Positions 7,327 through 15,745 of a stretch of 64,000 bases of DNA are shown here, one piece after another. A program made the position numbers and the translations under genes. The DNA lies in assembly GCA_965216885.1 (NCBI GenBank), contig OZ244209.1, positions 2,356,001 to 2,420,000 on the forward strand. Direction: 5' to 3'. Position 1 is the first letter of the stretch; the number at the start of each line of letters is the position of its first letter. The notes below the pieces were generated by a model, which was given only the letters and a program-made list of their open reading frames with translations, was not told the DNA's origin and did no database searches. Origin of the DNA: CAYNJG01 sp965216885. Lineage in GTDB: Bacteria > Planctomycetota > Planctomycetia > Pirellulales > Pirellulaceae.

Positions 7327-9903
7327 TCAGTCCACGTAGCGACCCTTTCGGTAGCCAAGCTGCCAGGTCGGTCCGAAAAGGGAATCCATGCGCAACTCAA
7401 CTAGTGCTTGTCGGCAGCGATCGAGTTCGACGGAACGCTTGCCCAGCCAAATGATCGATTTCGAATCCAGATGTTCGATGGCCTCGTCTACCACCACGCC
7501 AGCGTGACTTGCATCTCCCCGGGCAGAATACGCCCTGGCCAATTCCGTCGCCACGCGAACAACAAGGTACTGCGATAGTGGCGTCTCCGTTCGAGCTTGC
7601 CAGACCGGAACCAGAAGCTCGAGGGCCTTCTCGGGCTGTCGGGCATTAATGAGTGCTCGGGCCAGCTTGCATTTCAAGAGTAGGACGTTGTCGTCGTTTT
7701 GCTCAGCGTTTTCGACCGCTTGCTGCATCAGTCGCACATCCTCGACGTGATTACCCTGACGGCGTGCAATTCCGCCCTGTAAATCAAGGAAGTGATTGAA
7801 GCGAGGATGCCTTGGACCAAAGCGATCGTGCATCACGGATCGATAGGTCTCGTACCGCTCGTTCGATAACACCGCGTCGACGCCTTCGACCACCATCTGG
7901 CATCGCAAGTAGTCGTACAGCATCGAGTCGACGGCGATGTTCCGCGGCCCAAGCCGCCGAGTCACTATGGTTACCGCTCGATCAAGTTTCGGCAGTGCGT
8001 TTACGTGGTCGCCGCGGGCAATCAGATTGCATCCCTCGCTGTAGTTTCGCAAGGCCACAATGTTGTCATTGGAACCATGCTGTTGATCAAGCGCCGCCAG
8101 CTCGATCATGAGGTCTCGAGCTTCCTCAGTGCGCCCCTGGTTTGTGCAGATGTGGGCCATTGCCGCGATGGCCGATCGAAATTCATTCAGACCGTCATCC
8201 TGCTTGCGACAGTCGGCAAGAATCTCCCGCATCTGCTCGTAGGCCCGCTCTTCATTTATATCGCTATTCATTGACAGCAGCATGGCAAGTAGCGTCCGTC
8301 CGGAGAGCACCGCCCGACGATAGCGCTCCCCCAGTGACTCACCGACGCTTATGGCGCGTTCGAAATGACGCCGCGACGCGTTCCAGTCTCCCTTGAGGTA
8401 CATCAAGGACCCCAGGTTGTGGTCGTTCGCGACCAACTGCGCTCGTTGCTCCCTGCCATCCGCAAGCCCGGTGAGCTCCTGATTCGAAATGGTGATCGCC
8501 TCAATCGCCCTGTCTGTTTGCCCCAGGCTCATGTACACCTCACCGAGCGTGCCGAACAGCCGGGCTCGAATTTCTGGCTCATCCCTCATTTCCGTTTGCA
8601 GTCGCTCGTACCCGCGGTCAACGAGTTCGATGGCGGGCAACTGTGCGTTTTCAATACTGCCGCCGCCGATCGCATAGTTTGAATAGTCCATCACAGTCGC
8701 ACCGCGAAATACGTCTGCCATAAACTCGGACACTGCCTCAGACGTTCGCGCCTCCCGGGTCGCACGCACGGCAAACCGTACTGAGACAATCGTGCCCGTC
8801 AGTAGACTGGCAACGACCGCCACCAGGAGAGACGATGCCAGGGCGTTTCGAGTGCACCACCTCCAGGCTCGTTCAATAGCGCCAACGGGCCTCGCGCGAA
8901 TGGGCCTTCCCTCCAGGAACAGTTTCAAATCGGCGGCCAACTCCGAAGCCGACTGGTACCGCCTTGCCGGTTGCTTCTCAAGGCACTTCAAGCAGATCGT
9001 CTCAAGATCACGAGCAATCCCGGAACGAAGCCGCCCCGGTCGCGGTGGAGCGTCATGAAGAATTTGATAAAGCACCATTTCCGAGTTACCGCGAAACGGC
9101 AGTTCGCCGGTAAGCAGTTCGAATAGCACGACACCCAGAGAATAGATGTCCGTGCGATGATCGGCTCGCTTCGAATCACCTCTCGCCAATTCCGGCGACA
9201 TATACGCCGGCGTTCCCATCCGAGCGAAGTCGGCCGTCAGGCGAATATCGTTGTCGCTACGTGAAAGACCAAAATCCAACAACTTCGGAACCGAGTCCAC
9301 TGTCAGCATGATGTTTGACGTTTTCACATCACGATGAATGACGCCTTTACCATGTGCGTGTTGCAACGCATCGGCAATCGAAGCACAGAAACTCGCGGCC
9401 TGACGGTGCCCGGACATCGACGGCGAAATACCATCGGACAGCAGGCGACCATCGACGAATTCAGAAATGATGAACACCGTGCCATCATGCTGGGCGACGT
9501 CAATCACCGATGCAATATTGCCGTGTCGAAGTTGGGCACAGTTCCGGGCCTCTCGCAGAAATTGGGTTGATTGATCCGGGCCGCCTCCCAGCACGTGCGG
9601 CAGTTTGATAGCAACCAATCGGCCAAGCTTCTCGTCACGCGCCTTCCAAACGGTACCGAAGGTCCCCGATCCCAGTTTCGCCAGGACGCAGAAACCAGGT
9701 AACTCGGGCGTTTCATTCGGTTCCTCCGCAAATCGAACGGCGAACTCATATTCGTGCTTCAGGAACTCGCTCAACGAGTCTGTCGAAACGGAATACCTTG
9801 CCGCAATTACGTGAACATCGGGCGTACTGCCTTCGTCCAGGCAAGTCAGGCAGTCAGCGATTGCAAGATCAATTCGGTCTACTTCCACAACATGCTTTCC
9901 CAC
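7327..9903 (-). CDS. Membrane Ser/Thr protein kinase with TPR tail
   Basis: An 858-residue kinase. Cytoplasmic kinase domain at about residues 71-335: glycine loop LGSGTFGTV (78-85), Lys100 in VAIK, catalytic HRDVKTSN (190-197), DFG (210-212), and MGTPAYMSPE in the activation segment. One membrane span follows (about 354-378), then a long helical region with tetratricopeptide-like repeats (for example LFGTLGEVYMSLGQTDRAIEAI), likely a partner-binding or sensing tail. The first 60 residues form a small helical domain of unknown role. The start is GTG at 9903; the nearby GATGAGG is a weak ribosome site. It is divergent, 79 bases away, from the pseudopilin-dockerin-sigma operon, which suggests shared control. 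The substrate is unknown; the sigma factor at 12294 is a plausible target by context only. Confidence 0.9.
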   Translation of the reverse strand: MGKHVVEVDRIDLAIADCLTCLDEGSTPDVHVIAARYSVSTDSLSEFLKHEYEFAVRFAEEPNETPELPGFCVLAKLGSGTFGTVWKARDEKLGRLVAIKLPHVLGGGPDQSTQFLREARNCAQLRHGNIASVIDVAQHDGTVFIISEFVDGRLLSDGISPSMSGHRQAASFCASIADALQHAHGKGVIHRDVKTSNIMLTVDSVPKLLDFGLSRSDNDIRLTADFARMGTPAYMSPELARGDSKRADHRTDIYSLGVVLFELLTGELPFRGNSEMVLYQILHDAPPRPGRLRSGIARDLETICLKCLEKQPARRYQSASELAADLKLFLEGRPIRARPVGAIERAWRWCTRNALASSLLVAVVASLLTGTIVSVRFAVRATREARTSEAVSEFMADVFRGATVMDYSNYAIGGGSIENAQLPAIELVDRGYERLQTEMRDEPEIRARLFGTLGEVYMSLGQTDRAIEAITISNQELTGLADGREQRAQLVANDHNLGSLMYLKGDWNASRRHFERAISVGESLGERYRRAVLSGRTLLAMLLSMNSDINEERAYEQMREILADCRKQDDGLNEFRSAIAAMAHICTNQGRTEEARDLMIELAALDQQHGSNDNIVALRNYSEGCNLIARGDHVNALPKLDRAVTIVTRRLGPRNIAVDSMLYDYLRCQMVVEGVDAVLSNERYETYRSVMHDRFGPRHPRFNHFLDLQGGIARRQGNHVEDVRLMQQAVENAEQNDDNVLLLKCKLARALINARQPEKALELLVPVWQARTETPLSQYLVVRVATELARAYSARGDASHAGVVVDEAIEHLDSKSIIWLGKRSVELDRCRQALVELRMDSLFGPTWQLGYRKGRYVD

Positions 9904-9982
9904 AGAGGGGGCCTCATCCCGGCAGTTTGTAGTTCATATGCGCGCGTCCCGCGAGTGGCTATCATATCGGTGGAGAATTGAT

Positions 9983-11068
9983 ATGCGACTGGGGCTCAGC
10001 GTGGTTGAATTATTGGTGGTAGTATCCATCCTGGCGATATTACTGGCGTTGCTTTTGCCCGCTGTTTTTAGCGCGAGGGAGTCATCTCGCCGGATCCAGT
10101 GTGGGAACAACCTTCGGCAACTCGGCATTTCCCTGCATGCCTTTCACGCCGCAAATGAGGCCTTTCCGCCGGGTTCGGAGACGAAACCGTCCCCCCGAAA
10201 CAGAGATTTCTTCGGCTCGGACGGGGTGTTTGCGAATGGCCTGACGTTGTTGCTGCCGTTTCTTGAATCCGCGAACTCATTACACGAATACGACAACGAG
10301 GAACCCTGGTATTACCAGCATGCCCGTGTTGCTAGCCAACATTTTGATCTCTTTATGTGCCCCTCAAATTCAGGCAAGCCATCCCCCTTGATAGATAACG
10401 GCGCCGGATTCGTTGCGGGCACTATACAGTCCCCAATCGGGCGTGCGTTCGGCTTGACGGATTACGTGATGTCCAAGGGGGCAATCAACAACTTCTGCAG
10501 TACACCACGCAAGACCCCCGGAAGATTACGCGGTGTCTTTGATAACAACCTCAGAACTTCCGCCAAGGACATCACCGACGGCCTGAGCAAGACGATCGCA
10601 ATGGGCGAGGGCGCTGGAGGACCGACCTGGCCACTTTGCACCAATCCCGACTGTGTAAAGCCCGACGGTCCGACGCCGATTCCCCTGCTTTCGCTCCATC
10701 CAACCACGTCAGATCCACCACCGTACTATGCCCGGCAATTCTGGATCGGATCGGGCAACACCACGATGATTTTTGACGAGTTCAAATGGATGGTATCCAG
10801 CCACCTTTCCACCACGGTCCAACCGCTAAACGCAAATCCTGTGACGCATTTCTTGCTGGATGAGCAGGCGGACTTCACGGACTGCACCGGCGAACAGCCC
10901 AACCGTCATCAGGTTTCCGGTTTTCGATCGGACCATCCCGGTGGGGGCAACTTCCTGCTTGCTGACGGTGCAGTCCGGTTCGTTGCCGAGGACATCAAGT
11001 TGAACGTGTACCGCGCGATGTCAAGTGTCGCTGGCGGCGTGGACATCGAATCAGGTGTTGATCGATGA
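9983..11068 (+). CDS. DUF1559 type II pseudopilin-like protein
   Basis: A 361-residue exported protein of the DUF1559 family, numerous in planctomycetes. I start it at the ATG at 9983, with GGAG seven bases upstream, rather than at 9938. That puts the prepilin signal in place: Gly4 before the cut, then LSVVEL with Glu at +5, followed by a long hydrophobic helix (LLVVVSILAILLALLLPAVF) and the NLRQLGISLHAFH segment typical of the family. The C-terminus carries the signature LLADGAVRFVAEDI. It should be cleaved by a prepilin peptidase and sit in the inner membrane or a pseudopilus. The next gene overlaps by ATGA, so the two are translationally coupled. Function of the family is not established. 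Confidence 0.9.
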   Translation: MRLGLSVVELLVVVSILAILLALLLPAVFSARESSRRIQCGNNLRQLGISLHAFHAANEAFPPGSETKPSPRNRDFFGSDGVFANGLTLLLPFLESANSLHEYDNEEPWYYQHARVASQHFDLFMCPSNSGKPSPLIDNGAGFVAGTIQSPIGRAFGLTDYVMSKGAINNFCSTPRKTPGRLRGVFDNNLRTSAKDITDGLSKTIAMGEGAGGPTWPLCTNPDCVKPDGPTPIPLLSLHPTTSDPPPYYARQFWIGSGNTTMIFDEFKWMVSSHLSTTVQPLNANPVTHFLLDEQADFTDCTGEQPNRHQVSGFRSDHPGGGNFLLADGAVRFVAEDIKLNVYRAMSSVAGGVDIESGVDR

Positions 11069-12297
11069 TCGTTCGGCAACGCTTCAGCTTGGACCGCTTG
11101 ATGGTTCTCTTGCTTATGCTTCCATTTGGAGTGCTTCCATTTGGACTGTTTCTATTTGCTGCCGCGCCCGTGTTTGCGGTCGACTTTTCGCTAAACGATG
11201 AGCAGAGCTTCCTGCAGATCATTCCGGGGGTCCCTCATGACGATCCGTCACAAAGGATCACAGAAGGTTCGTTCGTCCTGAATACATGGGCTCTGCTAGA
11301 GCAGTCGCCGGGCAGTTACCACAATCTTGTCGGTGGAACCGTCAGCGTCACCGGCGAGGGACCGCGGATGATGCTGGACGGTGTTGTGTCCGGCACTCCA
11401 AATCCGGCAAGCCCGTTTCGTCCAACGCTGGACTCGGTCGATTCGCCATCGATCCACGACAACATTGCGGCAAAAGACCATATCACCGGCCAGCTGATTG
11501 AGTTGGTGATTCGGGACGTGGTGTACGGGGCAACCGGTAGTGTCGAAATTGGACAGCCGGCGGAGCTGGAGTTTCGATTTCTTGAGGGTACGATCGATTT
11601 CAGCTTCATCGATTTCGACCGAGATGGCGAACGCGATACCGGCTGGCGATCGTTGAACGAACTGGAGATGAGCGGTTCGCCGGATCCACTACGGTTTTCG
11701 AATATGTCCGCCAATCCGGTCGTCCAGCGAGGTGACCGGATCGAGATCCCGGTCGCATTCGACATTCCCATCGAAATCATCTTCCCCAACGACAGCCGCG
11801 TATCTGTGGAGGGGATGTTCTTTTTGGAGCCATCGACACAGCTGGCCGGTGATTTCAATCGCGACGGCGTGCTTGGCATTGAGGATATCGACGCACTTGG
11901 TTTCGCGGCGTTTGAGTTCTCCGGATCGCCCAGTGACGCTGGCAGTGCTTTTGACCTCAACGCAGACGGACATGTCGACATCTTCGACATCGGCGGCTGG
12001 CTGAACGAATACGGCACCTTCCCGGGCGACGCAAACCTTGATCGCACGGTGCAGTTTGATGACTTCCTGGTCCTGGCCAGGTCATTCGGTACCAACGGAG
12101 TCTGGTCCAACGGGAACTTCGACGACGACGGCGTCGTTGATTTCACGGATTTCCTGACGCTTGCGAGGTATTTCGGCAGCGCCAATGCGACAGTCGTGCC
12201 CGAGCCAGCCTGTCCTACGTGGCCGAGCATATTTCTATTGAGCTTGTTGACGCGCTGCCGTCGAGCGTTCGGACCCGCAGGGACACACCGACGATGA
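11065..12297 (+). CDS. Exported dockerin-type / PEP-CTERM protein
   Basis: A 410-residue exported protein. It has a basic N-terminus and long hydrophobic signal (residues 10-38, ending AVFAVDF), then a beta-rich domain with no recognised family (residues 40-255). Four dockerin-like calcium-binding loops follow (about 261-375: DFNRDGVLGIED, DLNADGHVDIFD, DANLDRTVQFDDF, DDDGVVDFTDF). The C-terminus VVPEPACP, a hydrophobic stretch and RCRR looks like a PEP-CTERM tag. It overlaps the pseudopilin by four bases (ATGA at 11065-11068) and the sigma factor by four (ATGA at 12294-12297). The tight coupling suggests the three act together. Confidence 0.85.
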   Translation: MIVRQRFSLDRLMVLLLMLPFGVLPFGLFLFAAAPVFAVDFSLNDEQSFLQIIPGVPHDDPSQRITEGSFVLNTWALLEQSPGSYHNLVGGTVSVTGEGPRMMLDGVVSGTPNPASPFRPTLDSVDSPSIHDNIAAKDHITGQLIELVIRDVVYGATGSVEIGQPAELEFRFLEGTIDFSFIDFDRDGERDTGWRSLNELEMSGSPDPLRFSNMSANPVVQRGDRIEIPVAFDIPIEIIFPNDSRVSVEGMFFLEPSTQLAGDFNRDGVLGIEDIDALGFAAFEFSGSPSDAGSAFDLNADGHVDIFDIGGWLNEYGTFPGDANLDRTVQFDDFLVLARSFGTNGVWSNGNFDDDGVVDFTDFLTLARYFGSANATVVPEPACPTWPSIFLLSLLTRCRRAFGPAGTHRR

Positions 12298-12908
12298 ACA
12301 AGCGACGCGTTGCGGAAATCCTGAAAGAGGCCGTACAAGGGACCGGCGGCGCGCGAGACGAATTGTTCGCGCTCTATCTGCCATTCCTGAAATTCGTGGC
12401 GAACGATCTGGTAGGTCCATCGCTGGCGAAGCGCAACGACGCATCCGACCTGGTCCAGCAAACCTGCACGGACGCGATCCGGCAACTCGATGGCTTTCGC
12501 GGCAAGTCGGAACCCGAATTCACCGCGTGGATTACCAGCATCCTTCGAAATCAGGTCGCCAATGCCTACCGATTTAACATGCAGGAAAAGCGGGATATGC
12601 GTCGCGAGACGTCACGCCTGCCATCGGACTCCACCGCATCGATCGGCTGGCATTCGATCTCTGGCGAAACCGCCACTCCACTGGAAGTTGTGATCAAGGG
12701 CGAGGCGGCCCTGTTTCTGCTGCACGCGATTTCGGAACTTCCAGCGGCTCAGCGTACGGTCATCGCAAAGCGGTTCCTGGAGGGCCGAAAGCTTATTGAC
12801 ATCGCCAGCGAAATGGACAGCACGGTAGGTGCGGTAGCCGGTTTGTTGCGTCGCGGTTTACAAAAAGTGCGTCAGGAACTACCACCCGACATCCAGGCGA
12901 ACAAATAG
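12294..12908 (+). CDS. ECF-like sigma factor, paralogue of the one at 1230
   Basis: A 204-residue sigma factor. I start it at the ATG at 12294, which overlaps the upstream stop codon as ATGA; the frame extends to 12219 but the extra residues read out of the upstream gene and have no counterpart in the paralogue. Region 2 (about residues 22-105) has NDASDLVQQT and WITSILRNQ; region 4 (about 140-197) ends with the helix-turn-helix LIDIASEMDSTVGAVAGLLRRGL. It is last in an operon with a pseudopilin and a dockerin/PEP-CTERM protein and lies opposite a Ser/Thr kinase. It may control genes for exported proteins; that is inference. The next 277 bases hold nothing I recognise. Confidence 0.9.
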   Translation: MNKRRVAEILKEAVQGTGGARDELFALYLPFLKFVANDLVGPSLAKRNDASDLVQQTCTDAIRQLDGFRGKSEPEFTAWITSILRNQVANAYRFNMQEKRDMRRETSRLPSDSTASIGWHSISGETATPLEVVIKGEAALFLLHAISELPAAQRTVIAKRFLEGRKLIDIASEMDSTVGAVAGLLRRGLQKVRQELPPDIQANK

Positions 12909-13185
12909 ATCGCTACAACTCGAGCGTTACTCTCGCGCCCGGATTGTAAGGCCCAGCGGACGTCCGCACTTCACCACCGTTTTAGCCTTAGCCTTTTGAG
13001 GGTTTCGGCCTGCCCTTGCGGCTGTCCATGCCTCGCGGCGTCGAACTATTCACGATATTCGGACTCGATGGGCACGAAATGTGAATTCTCCGCGACAGCC
13101 ATAGCTGAAAGATTGCCCTCGTATGGCATCCGGCTAACGTGAAGTTTCACTCCCTGATGTTGTAACTCGTAGCCAAAACCGAGAC

Positions 13186-14262
13186 ATGTTTACGATTGTT
13201 CACGCTGTCGTTGGTCTGCTGCTGCTATTCGCCCATCCGGGGACAGGCACATGGTCGCATGAGCCACACGAGTCGCATTCATGGAACCATACCACCGACT
13301 ATTCGGGCTTTGGAGATGTATCGGATCTCTACTGGCGGGGCGAGACCAAGGTTTCCAAATATATCCCGCCCTCGCGAGACTCCAGCGGCTTGAACGCAAT
13401 TGACTATCAGTTCGGCGGAGAGTGGCAAGAAATTGAATTCTGGATGCCTCCAAATCCAATTGAGCTCAAAGCTTCCCGACGGAACGGCTTTGCCAGAGCC
13501 AACGCGACAGTAGACGAGCCGCCTTACGTCACCACGTCAGCCAACTACGACGCCAGTCGCTACGACGGAACAGCAAAGACGACCGAGGGTCCTGACGGAA
13601 TGTACCACGCCATCTTTGCGGAAGTTGTTACCGAGCAAGACGAACTGCTGGGGCAGGGCAATGCAATTGTGGAATACGACTCCCATATTGCCGACGATGG
13701 ATTCTCGCTAAACGGTCGTCTGGCAACCAATGCACTGATCGAAGAAAGCCTGACGGAGAGCTCTCTGTCAAATGCTTACGCACAGACGACACTGTCGGCC
13801 GAATACGATGTGCACGAAACGTTAGGCTATTCGTTGTCGGCGTCTTTTGGAGGCGTCGGTGATATGCTTCTGGAGTTGCTCGTCTATCACGACGATGAAT
13901 TGGTCGCCACGCATGGCTACACGGAAGGCCACACGGCTGACTTGCAAATCTGCGGCACGCTGTTGCCTGGGGAATATGCGTTTCGCTTCAGGGCCAGTTC
14001 CAATTCGCAGTTCGTCGGCCAGGAGCCCATTTACGAGGGCGGTGAAGCGGTCTTTGACATTCAGTTCGACACGGAGTCCAATCCATCCCACGGTGGCCTG
14101 CTGTATCTCGAAGAGCCCCACGGCGAACCAGACTGGGGCGGCTCGTCGGTATCCCATGCCGTCCCTGAACCGGAGGCAGACGCGTACCTACTGGCACTCG
14201 GAATTATTGCCGCGGATGGATTGCGTCGGCGACGGCAACGGCAGCGGCAGCGGCAGCGGTAA
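13186..14262 (+). CDS. Exported PEP-CTERM-like protein with Arg/Gln tail
   Basis: A 358-residue protein of unknown function. The N-terminus (MFTIVHAVVGLLLLFAHPGTG) looks like a short signal peptide. The middle has two beta-rich parts, and the second (about residues 205-310) reads like a jelly-roll domain. The C-terminus contains VPEPEADAYLLALGIIAADGL followed by RRRRQRQRQRQR, which resembles a PEP-CTERM tag with a lengthened basic tail. The tail is encoded by a small CGGCAG tandem repeat at about 14230-14261, so its length may vary between strains. The stop lies 18 bases from the convergent gene's end. Confidence 0.7.
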   Translation: MFTIVHAVVGLLLLFAHPGTGTWSHEPHESHSWNHTTDYSGFGDVSDLYWRGETKVSKYIPPSRDSSGLNAIDYQFGGEWQEIEFWMPPNPIELKASRRNGFARANATVDEPPYVTTSANYDASRYDGTAKTTEGPDGMYHAIFAEVVTEQDELLGQGNAIVEYDSHIADDGFSLNGRLATNALIEESLTESSLSNAYAQTTLSAEYDVHETLGYSLSASFGGVGDMLLELLVYHDDELVATHGYTEGHTADLQICGTLLPGEYAFRFRASSNSQFVGQEPIYEGGEAVFDIQFDTESNPSHGGLLYLEEPHGEPDWGGSSVSHAVPEPEADAYLLALGIIAADGLRRRRQRQRQRQR

Positions 14263-14280
14263 CGTGCTGGCAACACCGGC

Positions 14281-15741
14281 TCAGGCGATCACTTCGCGTA
14301 CGACGTGTCCCTTGACGTCCGTCAGTCGCATGTCGCGACCACCAAACCGAAACGTGCTGCGCGTGTGGTCGACTCCCATCAAATGCAACATGGTGGCATG
14401 CAGATCATGCATCTCGACCCGATTCTCGATGGCCTTGTATCCCCATTCGTCCGTAGCGCCATAGACCGTGCCTGCCTTGACGCCGCCACCCGCCATCCAG
14501 ACCGTGAAGCCGAACTGATTGTGGTCGCGGCCGTTCTTCCCCTGCGCGAATGGAGTGCGTCCAAACTCGCCCGCCCAGACCACCAGCGTGTCCTCCAGCA
14601 GCCCACGTTGTTTCAGGTCCTTCAACAAGCCTGCGATGGGCTGGTCAACTGCTCGAGCGTTATTCTCATGGCCTTTTTTGAGGTTCGAGTGTTGGTCCCA
14701 TCGATCCCCGCCAACCTTGGGGCACGTGAGTTCAACGAAACGCACGCCACGTTCGACCATTCGCCGGGCCAGCAGGCATTGCGCTGCATAGATCCGAGTG
14801 GGTTCGTATTTCGATTCGAAACCGTACATCCGCTTCACGTGGTCCGATTCCCGCTCGAGCGACATCACATCGGGAACCGCCATCTGCATGGAATAGGCCA
14901 GCTCATAGTTGCGAATGGCCGACTCCAGACTGTCGTGCTTGCCAAAGCTCCCCTCCGCGAATGAATCGAGCCGGCGGACCAAATCGAGCTTCGATCGCTG
15001 ACGCTCTGCCGTCGCCTCCAGTCTCGCGATATTCGCAACGCCCGTCCCGGACGGCTTGAACAGCGAACCCTGGTAACTCGCCGGCAGGAAGCCATTGCCG
15101 AAGCAGTCCAGCCCGCCGGGCGGAATCAACCCACCATTGATGACAACGTAGCCAGGCAGGTTGTCGGACTCACTTCCCAATCCATAGTTCACCCACGCGC
15201 CCATGCTTGGTCGCCCCTGGAGGCCACTACCAGTATGCAAGAAGTAATTCGCAAAAGTGTGCTCGGGAAACTCGGACGTCATCGAGCGAATCACGGCCAG
15301 ATTGTCGGCACAACCAGCGACGTGCGGAAACAGGCTACTCACCGGCAACCCGGACTCGCCATGCTGGCGAAACTTCCAGGGGCTGGCAAGCACGGTGCCA
15401 TTGTTGTTGAACTGTGTCGGCTCGACTTTGAACAACTTGCCCGGGTCCTTCCCGTTGAACCGGTCGAGGGCAGGCTTGGGATCGAACGTGTCGATCTGCG
15501 AGGGCCCGCCGTCCATATAGAGGAAGATGACATTCTTTGCCCGCACTCGGTGATGCGGACCGTGCAGCGCGGTGCCGGGTGTGCCGGCCGCAGAACTCTT
15601 GCCCTCGGAACCAAACGCACGATCGAGGCCTAACGCCGTCAATGCAACGGAGCCAAAGCCGGAAGCGGAACGCACCAACATCTCGCGACGCGAAACGGGC
15701 AACCGGCGATAGCGTTGGCAAGGATAGGGACTGGGGTTCAT
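14281..15741 (-). CDS. DUF1501 protein, sulfatase-like fold, Tat-exported
   Basis: A 486-residue protein of the DUF1501 family, related in fold to alkaline phosphatases and sulfatases. The N-terminus has a twin-arginine signal (SRREML, then SASGFGSVALTAL), so it is probably exported folded. Family features: FLYMDGGPSQIDTFDPKP (about residue 75), GRPSMGAWVNYGLGS, the GEFGRTPFAQG segment, and the C-terminal HDLHATMLHLMGVDH. It starts four bases after the stop of the cytochrome/DUF1549/DUF1553 gene, so the two form an operon. This pairing is one of the most common in planctomycetes and is thought to act in breakdown of complex organic matter, but no reaction has been assigned to it here. Confidence 0.92.
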   Translation of the reverse strand: MNPSPYPCQRYRRLPVSRREMLVRSASGFGSVALTALGLDRAFGSEGKSSAAGTPGTALHGPHHRVRAKNVIFLYMDGGPSQIDTFDPKPALDRFNGKDPGKLFKVEPTQFNNNGTVLASPWKFRQHGESGLPVSSLFPHVAGCADNLAVIRSMTSEFPEHTFANYFLHTGSGLQGRPSMGAWVNYGLGSESDNLPGYVVINGGLIPPGGLDCFGNGFLPASYQGSLFKPSGTGVANIARLEATAERQRSKLDLVRRLDSFAEGSFGKHDSLESAIRNYELAYSMQMAVPDVMSLERESDHVKRMYGFESKYEPTRIYAAQCLLARRMVERGVRFVELTCPKVGGDRWDQHSNLKKGHENNARAVDQPIAGLLKDLKQRGLLEDTLVVWAGEFGRTPFAQGKNGRDHNQFGFTVWMAGGGVKAGTVYGATDEWGYKAIENRVEMHDLHATMLHLMGVDHTRSTFRFGGRDMRLTDVKGHVVREVIA

Positions 15742-15745
15742 GGCA

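Noticed and set aside
12219..12293. Longer start for the second sigma factor
   Set aside because: The extra 25 residues read from the upstream gene's tag region; the paralogue starts at the equivalent of 12294.
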